Origin: Georgenia thermotolerans
GTDB lineage: Bacteria > Actinomycetota > Actinomycetes > Actinomycetales > Actinomycetaceae
NCBI RefSeq assembly: GCF_009193185.1
Contig: NZ_VUKF01000027.1
Coordinates: 1-61,388 of the forward strand
Direction: 5' to 3'
Length of the DNA stretch: 61,388 bases
Part shown: positions 36,120-46,759 of the stretch, piece after piece
Numbering within the stretch: position 1 is the stretch's first letter
How the letters are laid out: every line of letters starts with the position of its first letter
The notes under the pieces: generated by a model
The model's database searches: none
Told to the model about the DNA's origin: nothing
What the model saw: only the letters and a program-made list of their open reading frames with translations
Program-made: the position numbers and the translations under genes

Positions 36120-36145
36120 ACCGAGCAGCGGACAAGGACACGGCC

Positions 36146-38044
<1,899 letters not shown>

Positions 38045-38083
38045 GCTGCCCGGCCCACCCGCGCCGCCCGACGCTGAACTGAC

Positions 38084-38110
38084 GACGGCCCCGGAGACCC
38101 CGGGGCCGTC
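38084..38110 (+). terminator. Terminator after aceB
   Basis: GACGGCCCCGG-agacc-CCGGGGCCGTC, 11 perfect pairs, 40 bases past the malate synthase stop. Confidence 0.85.
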
Positions 38111-38239
38111 GCCGTGTTCCTGACCGGAGATCCCCGCGCTGCCGTCCCCGACGTCACCTTCGAGGCCGGCACGGGGATCGCTCTCCTGGACAGACGCAAA
38201 CCCGTCGACAGGCGCGTGGTCGTCTGCGACCGTCGTGGC

Positions 38240-38818
38240 ATGAACGACCCCGATGCCCGCACCGGCCCGCGCGTCGAGCTCGTCCACCTGGGCCTGGCGG
38301 CCCTGCGGGCGCTCGCGGCCGGCGACCTCGCCGCCGCCCGCGAGGCGAGCGGGCTGCCCGTGACGGCGTGGCTGGCCGGTCCCGAGTGCGTGGGCACGTG
38401 GCGCATCCGCGCCGCCCAGGTCGCCGCCGACCCGGTGGCCGCCGGGTGGGTCACCGCCGTCGTCCTCGACGCCGACCGGCGCGCGGTGGTGGGGAAGGCC
38501 GGCTACCACGGCCCGCCGGACGAGGCAGGCATGGTCGAGGTGGGCTACGCCGTCGACCCGGCGTGCCGCCGTCGCGGCTACGCCCGGGCGGCGCTGGAGC
38601 ACCTGCTGGCCCGCGCCGCCCGCGAGCCCGGGGTGCGCACGGTGCGCGCCTCGATCCGGCCGGACAACCTCCCCTCGCGGAGCCTCGTGCTCGGCTACGG
38701 CTTCGCCGAGGTGGGCCGCCAGTGGGACGAGGAGGACGGCTGGGAGACCGTGTACGAGGTGGCCGCACAGCCGTTGTCCGAGATGGCCGCACGCCGCCCG
38801 AGCCCGCCCGGGCCATGA
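38240..38818 (+). CDS. GNAT family acetyltransferase
   Basis: 192 residues from ATG 38240. 'WVTAVVLDADRRAVVGKAGYHGPPDEAGMVEVGYAVDPACRRRGYARAALEHLLARAAR' includes the acetyl-CoA loop RRRGYA, followed by 'VRASIRPDNLPSRSLVLGYGFAEVG'. This resembles RimJ/RimL-like GNATs acting on small molecules or N-termini; substrate unknown. Its stop overlaps the next start (ATGA), so the two products may act together. An upstream GTG in frame is possible but has no similarity. Confidence 0.88.
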   Translation: MNDPDARTGPRVELVHLGLAALRALAAGDLAAAREASGLPVTAWLAGPECVGTWRIRAAQVAADPVAAGWVTAVVLDADRRAVVGKAGYHGPPDEAGMVEVGYAVDPACRRRGYARAALEHLLARAAREPGVRTVRASIRPDNLPSRSLVLGYGFAEVGRQWDEEDGWETVYEVAAQPLSEMAARRPSPPGP

Positions 38819-39336
38819 GCCGCCCGCGCGTCCCGGAGCGGATCCTGCGGGCCGCCGATGAGCTGGACCTGGCCGGCGACGAGCGGGTCCTCGAGCTCGG
38901 GTGCGGCCGCGGCGTCGCCGCCGAGCTCCTCCTGGCCCGCCATCCCGGGCTGCGCTACCTCGCCGTCGACCGGTCCGCCGCCGCCGTGGCCGCGGCCGCC
39001 GCCCGCAACGCCGCGGCGATCGCCCAGGGACGCCTGCGCACGCTGTGCTGCCCGCTGGAGGAGCTCGGGCCGGACGTCGCCCCGGAGGGCCCGTTCGACG
39101 TCGTCTTCGCCATCAACGTCCACCTGTTCTGGACCACGACCGCCACCGCGGTGGCACAGTCCCTCGCCGACCTCATGCGCCCGGGCGCGCGGCTGTGGCT
39201 CTTCTTCGAGGGCCCGAGCGGGGCCGGCCGCGCCGCCGCCCCGGCACTGCGCTCGCTCGACGTCCCCGACCTGTCCGCCGAGGCCGACGAGGACGGCCCC
39301 CTCACGATCGTGCGGGCGACGAAGCGCGCGGCCTGA
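38815..39336 (+). CDS. Class I SAM-dependent methyltransferase (short)
   Basis: 173 residues; coupled to the GNAT gene by ATGA. SAM-binding motif 'ERVLELGCGRGVAAELLLARHP', acidic 'YLAVDRSAAAVAAAAARN', and 'FDVVFAINVHLFWT'. A Rossmann-fold methyltransferase without an added substrate domain; shorter than most. Substrate unknown. Confidence 0.85.
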   Translation: MSRPRVPERILRAADELDLAGDERVLELGCGRGVAAELLLARHPGLRYLAVDRSAAAVAAAAARNAAAIAQGRLRTLCCPLEELGPDVAPEGPFDVVFAINVHLFWTTTATAVAQSLADLMRPGARLWLFFEGPSGAGRAAAPALRSLDVPDLSAEADEDGPLTIVRATKRAA

Positions 39337-39370
39337 GCTGCGGCTTGCCGGCCGGCTCGCCGCCGGCGCC

Positions 39371-39423
39371 CGCCCGGCCGGCGGCACAGCGCGCACTGCA
39401 CGCCCGGCCGGCGGCGCAGCGCG
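39371..39423. repeat. Two 23-base direct repeats, 30 bases apart
   Basis: CGCCCGGCCGGCGGCACAGC and its near copy (G for A) plus GCG, in the short gap between methyltransferase and the next GNAT gene. Confidence 0.8.
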
Positions 39424-39455
39424 GCGCGCGCCCGGCCCTATGCTCACGCCTCGTG

Positions 39456-39929
39456 ATGCTGCGCCCCGCGACCGCCGCGGACCGGACCCTGCTGCGCGAG
39501 GCGACCTGGGTCAACGTCAACCACGTCGCCGACCGACTCAGCCACGAGGACGTCGACCGCAACCCCCAGTTCGCGCACTACTTCGACACCTTTCCCGCCG
39601 ACGGCGACTTCGGCTACGTCGCCGAGGACGGCGGCCGACCCGTCGGGGTGGCGTGGGCCCGCTGCTTCGCCGTGGCGGACCCTGGGTACGGTTTCTGGCG
39701 CGCCGACGTCCCGGAGCTCAGCATCTGCGTCTTCGGTGACCGTCGCGGCGCCGGGATCGGCTCCGCCCTGATGGGCGCCGTCGTCGCGCACGCCCGCCGC
39801 GAGGGCCTGCCGGGCCTCAGCCTCAGCGTCGAGGACGGCAACCGGGCGCGGAACCTCTATCTGCGTCACGGGTTCGTGCCGGTGGGCCGCGACGGCAACG
39901 CCGACACGATGGTGCTGACGCTGGGCTGA
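39456..39929 (+). CDS. GNAT family acetyltransferase
   Basis: 157 residues from ATG 39456 (a GTG lies directly before it at 39453). 'MLRPATAADRTLLREATWVNVNH' start and acetyl-CoA loop 'ISICVFGDRRGAGIGSALMGAVVAHAR', then 'GLSLSVEDGNRARNLYLRHGFVPVGRDG', typical of N-acetyltransferases. Substrate unknown. Separated from the methyltransferase gene by a repeat-containing 119-base gap, so co-transcription is uncertain. Confidence 0.88.
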   Translation: MLRPATAADRTLLREATWVNVNHVADRLSHEDVDRNPQFAHYFDTFPADGDFGYVAEDGGRPVGVAWARCFAVADPGYGFWRADVPELSICVFGDRRGAGIGSALMGAVVAHARREGLPGLSLSVEDGNRARNLYLRHGFVPVGRDGNADTMVLTLG

Positions 39930-40100
39930 CCGCCGCGCGGCATGCCCGCCGCGTCGACGGCGGCGGGCATGCCGCCGGTATGAGCCTGCGGCCACGCCCG
40001 CCCTCCGTCCCGCGGGGGAGCCCTGCGGCGCCGGCAGTCCCGCCGCGGCTCCGCCGGACGACGGATCTCGGGACGGCGGAGCGCCGATACTGTGGCGCGC

Positions 40101-41516
40101 ATGGCCCCTCCCGTCCCCGCCTCCACCGGGCTGCCGGAACGGCTGAACGCCTGGCTCAACGACCCCGTCGACCCCCTGTGGGAACGACCCCGGCCGGACG
40201 CGCGCCAGCTGCGCAACGACGTCGTCGGCGTGGCCGTGTTCCTCGCCGTGGCGCTCCTCATGACGATGCTGGCGAAGAACATGGGCATGCGACTCGATGA
40301 CGAGGCGGCCTGGCGTGCATACCTCGCCGTCGGGCTCATGATCCTGCCGCTGGCCGTGCGACGCCGGTTCCCGTTGGGCGTCCTCGTGGTCTCCAGCGCC
40401 GCTTTCGTCGCGCTGAGCTATCTCAGCCCGGAGGTGGCCAGCCAGATCAGCTTCCAGGTGGCGTATTTCGCGGCCCTGTACGCCGCCGTTGCGTGGGCCC
40501 CGGACCGGCGGCTGCTGTGGATCGCCATGGGCCTCGTGCTGCTCGCGATGGCATTGTGGATAGCGATCGGGTTCACGATCAGCTCGGGCTATGCCGCGAT
40601 GCTGACGTCCTACGAGAGGCCGCAGGGCCCTCTGTCCCAGGTGACGGCGGCTGTGCTCTACTCCGCCGCCATCAACTTCCTGTACTTCGGCGGCGCCATC
40701 GCCATGGGCCGGACCTCCTGGCGCGGCGCGCTGCGGCGCGAGCGGATGGCCGCCCAGAGCGAGCGCATCCGCCAGCAGGCCGACGAGCTCGCCCGCCGGG
40801 CGGTCGTGGACGAGCGGCTGCGCATCGCCCGCGAGCTGCACGACGTCGTCGCCCACCACGTCTCGGTCATCGGCGTGCAGGCCGGGGCCGCGCGCAAGGT
40901 GCTCACCCGCACGCCCGACGCCGCCGCCGAGGCCCTGCGCACCATCGAGGACGCCAGCCGCACCGCCGTCGGCGAGATGCGCTCGCTCCTCGGGGTGCTG
41001 CGCAGCGAGACCGACACCGTGCGCGGCGGCGACGGCGGCCGCGCGCCCGAGCCGGGCCTGGCCGAGCTGCGCGAGCTCGTCGCCGCGCAGCGGCGCCCCG
41101 GGCTCGACGTCGAGCTGGCCGTCGTCGAGCGGCATCCCGGCGACCTGGGCGCGGTGACCGGGCCGGTCGCGCTCTCGCTGTACCGAACGGCGCAGGAGTC
41201 CATCGCCAACGTGGTGCGGCACAGCACCGCCACCCGCGTGCAGGTCACCCTCCGCACCGGCGGCTCCGACGGGGCGCGGTGGAGCGAGGTCGAGGTGGTC
41301 GACAACGGCCACCCCCGCCCCGGCACCGACGGCTCCGGATACGGCCTGCGCGGCATCCGCGAGCGGGTGCACCTCCACGGCGGCGAGGCCGAGATCGGCC
41401 CCCGCGCGCAGGCGACCGGCTGGCGGGTGCGGGTCCGCCTGCCGGTCAGTCGCGTGGCCGCCGGCCCGGGCGTGCCCGCGTCATCCGGGGCCACGGCTCT
41501 GCAGCCCTCCGGGTAG
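40101..41516 (+). CDS. NarL-type sensor histidine kinase
   Basis: 471 residues. Four or five membrane helices (about 35-205), then HisKA_3 with phosphoacceptor His247 in 'RIARELHDVVAHHVSVIGVQAG', and HATPase_c ('ESIANVVRHSTATRVQVTL', 'VVDNGHPRPG', 'GYGLRGIRERVHLHGG'). No periplasmic sensor domain, as in DesK/LiaS-like kinases that read membrane state. The response regulator follows after a hairpin-bearing 157-base gap. Probably controls the NatAB-like exporter at 43950. Confidence 0.94.
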   Translation: MAPPVPASTGLPERLNAWLNDPVDPLWERPRPDARQLRNDVVGVAVFLAVALLMTMLAKNMGMRLDDEAAWRAYLAVGLMILPLAVRRRFPLGVLVVSSAAFVALSYLSPEVASQISFQVAYFAALYAAVAWAPDRRLLWIAMGLVLLAMALWIAIGFTISSGYAAMLTSYERPQGPLSQVTAAVLYSAAINFLYFGGAIAMGRTSWRGALRRERMAAQSERIRQQADELARRAVVDERLRIARELHDVVAHHVSVIGVQAGAARKVLTRTPDAAAEALRTIEDASRTAVGEMRSLLGVLRSETDTVRGGDGGRAPEPGLAELRELVAAQRRPGLDVELAVVERHPGDLGAVTGPVALSLYRTAQESIANVVRHSTATRVQVTLRTGGSDGARWSEVEVVDNGHPRPGTDGSGYGLRGIRERVHLHGGEAEIGPRAQATGWRVRVRLPVSRVAAGPGVPASSGATALQPSG

Positions 41517-41528
41517 CCCAACCTGGCC

Positions 41529-41572
41529 CCGGGGGATCCGACCCCCGGATGGCCCGGGGATCCGACCCCGGG
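41529..41572. repeat. Two adjacent hairpins between kinase and response regulator
   Basis: CCGGGGG-ATCCGA-CCCCCGG (41529-41548) and CCCGGGG-ATCCGA-CCCCGGG (41553-41572), the same loop in each. They may attenuate transcription into the response-regulator gene. A direct repeat CCCACCGTCCACACCGT follows at 41622 and 41642. Confidence 0.75.
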
Positions 41573-41673
41573 AGCCGCCCGGCGCACATCGCTTCCGATC
41601 ACCCCGCACCACCTCCGTCGCCCACCGTCCACACCGTTGGGCCCACCGTCCACACCGTCAGAAGGAAGAGCCC

Positions 41674-42432
41674 GTGTCCGACCCCATCCGCGTCCTGCTC
41701 GTCGACGACCACGCCCTCGTCCGTTCGGGCTTCGCCATGGTCCTGTCCGTGGAGGACGACGTCGAGGTGGTCGGGCAGGCGGCGAACGGGCGCGAGGCGC
41801 TGGCCGTGCTGGCCGAGCGGCCCGCCGACGTCGTCCTCATGGACGTGCAGATGCCCGGGATGGACGGCATCGAGGCCACCCGCGAGGTCGTCGCCGCCGG
41901 GCTGGCGAAGGTCATCATCCTCACCACCTTCGACCGCGAGGACTACCTCTTCGACGCCCTCGCCGCCGGCGCGAGCGGCTTCCTGCTCAAGAACGCCGAC
42001 CCCGACGACCTCGTCGAGGCCATCCGCGCCGTGGCCGGCGGCCACGCCCTCCTCGCGCCCGAGGTGACCCTCAAGGTCATCTCGCGGCTCGTCGGGGAGA
42101 CACCCGGCGGGGCGGCACAGGCTGGGGCCGCGGGCGTGGTCGGGGGGCACCAGACGGTGGACGGCGCCGGGGCGGCGGCCGGGAGCCTCAGCACCGCCGT
42201 CGGCCAGGACCCCCAGGTGCGCCGCGCTGTCGAGTCGCTCACCCCGCGCGAGCGCGAGGTGCTCGTCCTGCTCGCCGAGGGCCTGTCCAACGCCGAGATC
42301 GCCGCCCGGCTGTTCCTGGGGGAGTCGACGGTGAAGACGTACGTGTCGAACATCCTCGCCAAGACCGACTCGCGCGACCGGGTGCAGGCCGTCGTCTTCG
42401 CCTACCACGCCGGGCTCGCGGGCCGCGCCTGA
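41674..42432 (+). CDS. NarL/LuxR-type response regulator
   Basis: 252 residues from GTG (AGAAGGAAG upstream). Receiver domain with Asp57 in 'DVVLMDVQMPGMDG', conserved Asp-Asp 'LLVDDHALVRSGF' and Lys in 'FLLKNADPDDL'. C-terminal LuxR-type HTH 'LTPREREVLVLLAEGLSNAEIAARLFLGESTVKTYVSNILAKTDSRDR'. The linker (about 145-185) is long and Ala/Gly-rich. Partner of the upstream kinase. Confidence 0.95.
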   Translation: MSDPIRVLLVDDHALVRSGFAMVLSVEDDVEVVGQAANGREALAVLAERPADVVLMDVQMPGMDGIEATREVVAAGLAKVIILTTFDREDYLFDALAAGASGFLLKNADPDDLVEAIRAVAGGHALLAPEVTLKVISRLVGETPGGAAQAGAAGVVGGHQTVDGAGAAAGSLSTAVGQDPQVRRAVESLTPREREVLVLLAEGLSNAEIAARLFLGESTVKTYVSNILAKTDSRDRVQAVVFAYHAGLAGRA

Positions 42433-42787
42433 GGCCCGTCGGGATCCGCGGGCCGAGCCTGAGGTTCCGCCACCCACCCGCTCGGCATGCGCTCCCGAGA
42501 CGTGCAGAGCGCGGTGCACCTGAGGTCGGGCAGCGCCGAGATCGACGAAGTTGCTCGATCTCCGCGCTCACCGTCGCAATTTCGTCGCTCTCGCCGCGCC
42601 CGCCACGCCGAGATCGACGAAGTTGCTGCCTTGGGGCTCCGGGAAACCGCCAGTTCGTTGCACTCGCGGACCGCTGCCCTTCCAGCTCAACGACCTTGCC
42701 GTCTCACCCGCGGACGAAACGCCAGCCGCTCCACAGGCAGCGGACCGCGCTCGGCGGCGCCCCGAACCGCCGCAACACACTCCGGCC
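42433..42787. other. 355-base intergenic region with two palindromic elements
   Basis: Between the response regulator and the second DUF559-like gene. Holds two copies of the palindromic element (42534-42593, 42606-42666). The composition is less GC-rich than around it. Confidence 0.7.
42534..42666. repeat. Palindromic element family 2, two upstream copies
   Basis: Both copies start with CGCCGAGATCGACGAAGTTG CT (22 identical bases at 42534 and 42606). The first ends with GCAATTTCGTCGCTCTCG (42576-42593), complementary to its start with one wobble pair and a 21-base loop. The second ends with a decayed form, CAGTTCGTTGCACTCG (42651-42666). They look like REP-type hairpins. Confidence 0.75.
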
Positions 42788-43681
42788 ATGTCCTCTCGTC
42801 CGGTGGTCCCTGCTGCCTTGCGCGACGGACCGTTCACTCGCGCCACCGCCCTGCGCCACATCACCCCCGCCCAGCTGCGGAATCGCGCGTACGTGCGGGT
42901 GACGCACGGTGTCTACATCGTCTCGGGCCTCCGAACCCACGACGACGCTGTCGCCGCCGCCCGGCTGGTCCTCCCACCCAGCGCCGTGCTGCGCGGACGC
43001 ACGGCGCTGCACGTGCTCGCGGGGGATGTGCTTCGTCCGTCGGACCCCGTAGAGGTGTACCTACCGGCGGAGGCCCGGGTGAGGGGCCGGGACCTCATTC
43101 GCGTGAGGAGCTGCTCACTTCCCGCAGACGAGGTCGTCCGTACACGATACGGCGCGGCGACCAGCCCGGCGCGGACGGCGTTCGATATCGCGCGCCTTCC
43201 CAACGTCCTCCAGAGCGTGCCGTTGCTGGACGTTCTCGCCGGGCGCACGGGCGTCACCCGCCGGCAGGTCGAGGCGGTGGCGGACGGGCACGCCGGCGCG
43301 CGGGGAGTGAGGCGGATCAGGCGGGCGCTCGACATGGTCGACCCACGGTCTGAGTCACCTCGCGAGTCGCGGCTCCGCGTGACCCTCGTGCTCGCCGGAT
43401 TGCCCCGGCCCGAGTCACAGGTGAGGGTCTACAACGATGCGGGGGAGTTCGTCGCGCGCCTCGACCTCGGCTGGCCCACCCTCAAGATCGGCCTCGAGTA
43501 CGACGGCGCGTATCACGACGATCCGGCGCAGATCGCCCTCGACCGCGCCCGGCTCAACGCCCTGCATGCCGCAGGGTGGACGGTGCTCGTCATCGACCGG
43601 TCCCAGCTTGCCCGGCCGGAGGACGTGGTGGCGCTGGTGCGTCGCCTGCTCGCCGCCCGCACGGCTGGAGCCCTGGCCTGA
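42788..43681 (+). CDS. DUF559 (Vsr-like) domain protein with AbiEi-like N-terminus
   Basis: 297 residues from ATG 42788. N-terminal winged-helix-like 'FTRATALRHITPAQLRNRAYVRVTHGVYIVSG' as in AbiEi-type proteins; C-terminal nuclease-like fold 'VARLDLGWPTLKIGLEYDGAYHDDPAQIALDRARLNALHAAGWTVLVIDRSQL' with D-x20ish-E-Y-D and a later R/Q, as in DUF559/Vsr. It shares its plan with the 9777-10748 protein. It sits between a two-component system and an ABC exporter that would normally be neighbours, and is bracketed by palindromic elements. Function unknown: solitary-antitoxin-like regulator or endonuclease. Confidence 0.78.
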   Translation: MSSRPVVPAALRDGPFTRATALRHITPAQLRNRAYVRVTHGVYIVSGLRTHDDAVAAARLVLPPSAVLRGRTALHVLAGDVLRPSDPVEVYLPAEARVRGRDLIRVRSCSLPADEVVRTRYGAATSPARTAFDIARLPNVLQSVPLLDVLAGRTGVTRRQVEAVADGHAGARGVRRIRRALDMVDPRSESPRESRLRVTLVLAGLPRPESQVRVYNDAGEFVARLDLGWPTLKIGLEYDGAYHDDPAQIALDRARLNALHAAGWTVLVIDRSQLARPEDVVALVRRLLAARTAGALA

Positions 43682-43696
43682 CCGGCGCCCAACCCG

Positions 43697-43753
43697 CGAG
43701 TGTGACGATATTGCGCCTTCGGCGGCGCCCAGGCAGCAATTTCGTCGCAGTCG
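43697..43753. repeat. Palindromic element family 2, downstream copy
   Basis: CGAGTGTGACGATATTGC (43697-43714) pairs imperfectly with GCAATTTCGTCGCAGTCG (43736-43753) around a GC-rich 21-base loop. It begins 16 bases after the DUF559-like stop, mirroring the upstream copies. Confidence 0.75.
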
Positions 43754-43919
43754 GGGGCGCCGAGCGTGGCCGAGCAGCGGCTGCGCGCGGGCCCGGCGCC
43801 GGCTGAGGCGCTGGACTGCGGGCCGCGCCTGACGACGCCCGCTCCGCCGCGCGGGGGAGGCCCGCAGGACCGCGAAAATCCGCCCCCCGGCGGAAGCGCC
43901 CGACACCGGCCGATTCCTA

Positions 43920-43933
43920 GTCTGGCGCCAGAC
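43920..43933. promoter_or_regulatory. 14-base palindrome before the NatAB-like genes
   Basis: GTCTGGCGCCAGAC lies 16 bases before the ATG at 43950 and overlaps a TAGTCT -10-like hexamer (43918-43923). A candidate site for the NarL-type regulator upstream or another repressor. Confidence 0.45.
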
Positions 43934-43949
43934 CAGAAAGGGGACCGGG

Positions 43950-44846
43950 ATGAGTCACCACACGCCGCCCGCGCTCGAGGTGCGGCACCTGACACGGAAG
44001 TTCGGCGACAAGACCGCCGTCGACGACGTCTCGTTCGTCGTCGAGCCGGGCCGGATGACCGGCTTCGTCGGCGCCAACGGTGCCGGCAAGACCACCACGA
44101 TGCGCATGATCATGGGCGTCCTCGCCCTCCACGGCGGGGAGGTGCTGTGGGGCGGGCGCCCCATCACCGCCGCCGACCGCTCCCGCTTCGGCTACATGCC
44201 CGAGGAGCGCGGCCTGTACCCCAAGCAGACGGTCATCGACCAGCTCACCTACCTCGGCCAGCTGCGCGGCATGACCCGCCGCGACGCCGCCTCCGAGGCC
44301 ACCCGCATGCTCGACCGCTTCGGCCTGGGCGCCCGCCTCAAGGACAAGCTCGAGTCCCTCTCCCTGGGCAACCAGCAGCGCGTGCAGATCATCGCCTCGC
44401 TCCTGCACGGCCCGACGGCGCTCGTCCTCGACGAGCCCTTCTCCGGCCTGGACCCGGTCGCCGTCGACTCCATGGTCGACCTCCTGCGCGACCGCCTCCG
44501 CGAGGGCGTCCCGGTGCTCTTCTCCAGCCACCAGCTCGACCTGGTCGACCGGCTGTGCGAGTCCCTCGTGGTGCTCTCCGACGGCAAGATCATGGCCGCC
44601 GGCACGTCCGAGGAGCTCCGGGCCCGCGGCCCGCGCCGCTTCCGCATCGCCACCGAGCCCGACGCCGGCTGGCTGCGCGAGGAGCCGGGCGTCCACGTCG
44701 TCGACGTCGAGGGCCCCGCGGCCGTCGTCGAGCTCGACGACGCCGCCCGGGACCGCGTCCTGACGCACGCCGTCGCCCGCGGCCTGCGCGAGTTCACCCC
44801 GCTGCGGCCCACCCTGTCCGAGATCTACCGCGAGGTCACCCGATGA
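43950..44846 (+). CDS. ABC transporter ATP-binding protein (NatA-like)
   Basis: 298 residues; ATG with AAAGGGGA upstream. Walker A 'GANGAGKTT', signature 'LSLGNQQRVQIIASLL', Walker B 'TALVLDEPFSGLDP', H-loop 'FSSHQLDLVDRL'; C-terminal ~85 residues (DUF4162-like, 'RPTLSEIYREVTR') are typical of NatA/exporter ATPases. Powers the permease encoded next, with overlapping stop and start (ATGA). Confidence 0.93.
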   Translation: MSHHTPPALEVRHLTRKFGDKTAVDDVSFVVEPGRMTGFVGANGAGKTTTMRMIMGVLALHGGEVLWGGRPITAADRSRFGYMPEERGLYPKQTVIDQLTYLGQLRGMTRRDAASEATRMLDRFGLGARLKDKLESLSLGNQQRVQIIASLLHGPTALVLDEPFSGLDPVAVDSMVDLLRDRLREGVPVLFSSHQLDLVDRLCESLVVLSDGKIMAAGTSEELRARGPRRFRIATEPDAGWLREEPGVHVVDVEGPAAVVELDDAARDRVLTHAVARGLREFTPLRPTLSEIYREVTR

Positions 44847-46060
44847 GCGCCCCCACCACGCCCCGCACCACCGTCGAGCAGGCGCCCGCGCCGGCCGTGA
44901 AGAGCCCGTGGCTCGTCGTGACGGTCCGGGAGATGACGGTCAAGCTCACCGACCGGAACTTCCTCATCTCCACGGCGGTCACGCTGGTGATGATCCTGGC
45001 CGGCGTCGGCATCTCCGCCTTCATGGACTCCCGCAGCACCGACTACACCGTCGCCGTCGCCTCGGACGCCGCCCGCGACGTCGTCGGCCAGGCGGAGCCG
45101 GCCATCACGGCCGACGACTCCGGAGACACCCTGCGGGCCGTCGAGGTCGCCGACGCGGACGCCGCCCGCGACGCGGTGCGCGAGGAAGAGGCCGACGCCG
45201 CGCTCCTGCAGACCGGCGACGGGTGGACCGTCGTCGGGCTGGACGACGTGAGCGGCACGCTGAGCCGCGCGCTGGGCGACGCCGTCGAGGCGAGCGTCCT
45301 CGAGACGAACGCGCGGGCGGCCGGTACCACCGCGGCCGCCCTCACCGCCGGGTCGACCCTGGAGACGGAGCTGCTCGAGGGTGGCGAGCGCAGCGCCATG
45401 GCCAGCGCCGTCGGCTTCGTCTTCGCCTTCCTCTTCTACGTGGCGGCGATCGTGTTCGGCATGGCGATCGCGAACTCGGTGCTCGAGGAGAAGCAGAACC
45501 GGGTCGTGGAGATCCTCGCCACGGCGATCCCGGTCCGCCAGCTCCTCTACGGCAAGGTGCTCGGCAACAGCATCCTGGCCCTCGCCCAGGTGGCCCTGTA
45601 CGCCGTCGTCGGCCTCATCGCGGTGAACGTGGCCGGGCTGGCCGAGGACCTGGGCTGGCTGCTGAGCGCGTCGGGGTGGTTCATCGTCTTCTTCGTCGCC
45701 GGCTTCGTCGCGCTGGCCGCGATCTGGGCGGTGCTCGGCTCGCTCGCCAGCCGCAGCGAGGACCTGCAGTCCAACACCGGCCCGGTCATCGGGATCATCA
45801 TGGTCGCGCTCTTCGCCGGCCTGTTCGCCGAGGGCACCTGGCTGACCGGGGCGTCCTACGTGCCGATCGTGTCCTCGGTGGCGATGCCCATCCGCATGGT
45901 CAAGGACGACGTCGCGCTGTGGGAGCCGGTGGCCTCCCTGCTCCTCACGGTCGCGGCCGCCTACCTGCTGCTGCGCCTGGGGGAGAAGATCTACCAGCGC
46001 GCGGTCATGCAGAGCGGCACCGCGCTGACGTGGCGCCAGGCCATGCGCCTGGAGGCCTGA
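44843..46060 (+). CDS. ABC transporter permease (NatB-like, ABC-2 type)
   Basis: 405 residues. One helix near the N-terminus (about 38-58), a large extracytoplasmic domain (about 60-185) and five to six C-terminal helices ('AVGFVFAFLFYVAAIVFGMAIANSVLEEKQNRVVEILATAIPVRQLLYGKVLGNSILAL'). The 'EEKQNRVVEIL' segment is diagnostic of ABC-2/NatB permeases. Exports Na+ or a membrane-active compound in the family. Probably controlled by the kinase/regulator pair at 40101-42432. Confidence 0.93.
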   Translation: MSAPTTPRTTVEQAPAPAVKSPWLVVTVREMTVKLTDRNFLISTAVTLVMILAGVGISAFMDSRSTDYTVAVASDAARDVVGQAEPAITADDSGDTLRAVEVADADAARDAVREEEADAALLQTGDGWTVVGLDDVSGTLSRALGDAVEASVLETNARAAGTTAAALTAGSTLETELLEGGERSAMASAVGFVFAFLFYVAAIVFGMAIANSVLEEKQNRVVEILATAIPVRQLLYGKVLGNSILALAQVALYAVVGLIAVNVAGLAEDLGWLLSASGWFIVFFVAGFVALAAIWAVLGSLASRSEDLQSNTGPVIGIIMVALFAGLFAEGTWLTGASYVPIVSSVAMPIRMVKDDVALWEPVASLLLTVAAAYLLLRLGEKIYQRAVMQSGTALTWRQAMRLEA

Positions 46061-46109
46061 CCGCCTGAGCGGGGGCCGGCGGTCGCGCTCGCGGCCGTCG
46101 GCCTGCGGC

Positions 46110-46652
46110 CTACGACGCCGCCCGGCGCGCCCGGTAGGCGGCCACGTTGGCGCGGTTGCCGCACCCGCTGTCGCAGTAGCGGCGCGAGCGGTTCCGGGAG
46201 AGATCCACGACGAGGTCGGCGCAGTCCTCCCCGGCGCACACCCGCAGCCGGCCCAGCTCCCCGCCGCGCACGACGTCGGCCAGCGCCATGGCCGCCTCCA
46301 CCGCCATCCGGGTGGCCAGCGGGGCGTCGGGCGGGGTGGCGTGGAGGTGCCAGTCCCACCCGTCGTGGCGGACGAGCTGGGGCAGGGCGCGGGCCTCGGC
46401 CAGCAGGGCGTTGACGCCGGCGGCGACGGCGTCCGGGGCGCCGACCGTCCACAGCTCGCGCAGCACCGGGCGCAGGGCGCGCACCGCCTGCAGCTCGGCG
46501 TCGTCGTGGCGGCGGTCGCCGGTGAACTCCCAGCGCGCCACGAACGCGTCGAGGTCGGCGAGCGAGCTCAGCCGGTCCTCCTCGGCGCCCAGGGTGTTCA
46601 CGAGCGCCGCGGCGGTGACGAGGCCGACCTCGGTGTCGCGACTGAAGACCAC
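46110..46652 (-). CDS. CGNR zinc finger domain protein
   Basis: 180 residues. N-terminal ABATE-like region ('GLVTAAALVNTLGAEEDRLSSLADLDAFVARWEF') and C-terminal CGNR zinc finger 'LRVCAGEDCADLVVDLSRNRSRRYCDSGCGNRANVAAYRAR' with four Cys. Family members are thought to be DNA-binding regulators. Divergent from an EamA transporter with a dyad between; such pairs usually mean that the CGNR protein controls the neighbour. Confidence 0.92.
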   Translation of the reverse strand: MVFSRDTEVGLVTAAALVNTLGAEEDRLSSLADLDAFVARWEFTGDRRHDDAELQAVRALRPVLRELWTVGAPDAVAAGVNALLAEARALPQLVRHDGWDWHLHATPPDAPLATRMAVEAAMALADVVRGGELGRLRVCAGEDCADLVVDLSRNRSRRYCDSGCGNRANVAAYRARRAAS

Positions 46653-46681
46653 GTTGACCCCTCAAACCGGCCAGGACTACT

Positions 46682-46711
46682 GTCATGAGTGTCATGCATT
46701 TGACTCATGAC
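46682..46711. promoter_or_regulatory. Inverted repeat between CGNR and EamA genes
   Basis: GTCATGAG (46682-46689) and CTCATGAC (46704-46711) form eight perfect pairs with a 14-base spacer; TGTCATG is repeated inside. A candidate operator for the CGNR protein. It supports the start of the EamA gene lying downstream at 46760. Confidence 0.5.
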
Positions 46712-46759
46712 ATCAACCCGGCCGGCCTGCCGATCAGGCGCGGCGAGCGAGGGGGAGCC

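Noticed and set aside
42534-43753. CRISPR array
   Set aside because: Only three imperfect palindromic copies with unequal spacing and a gene between them; no cas gene.
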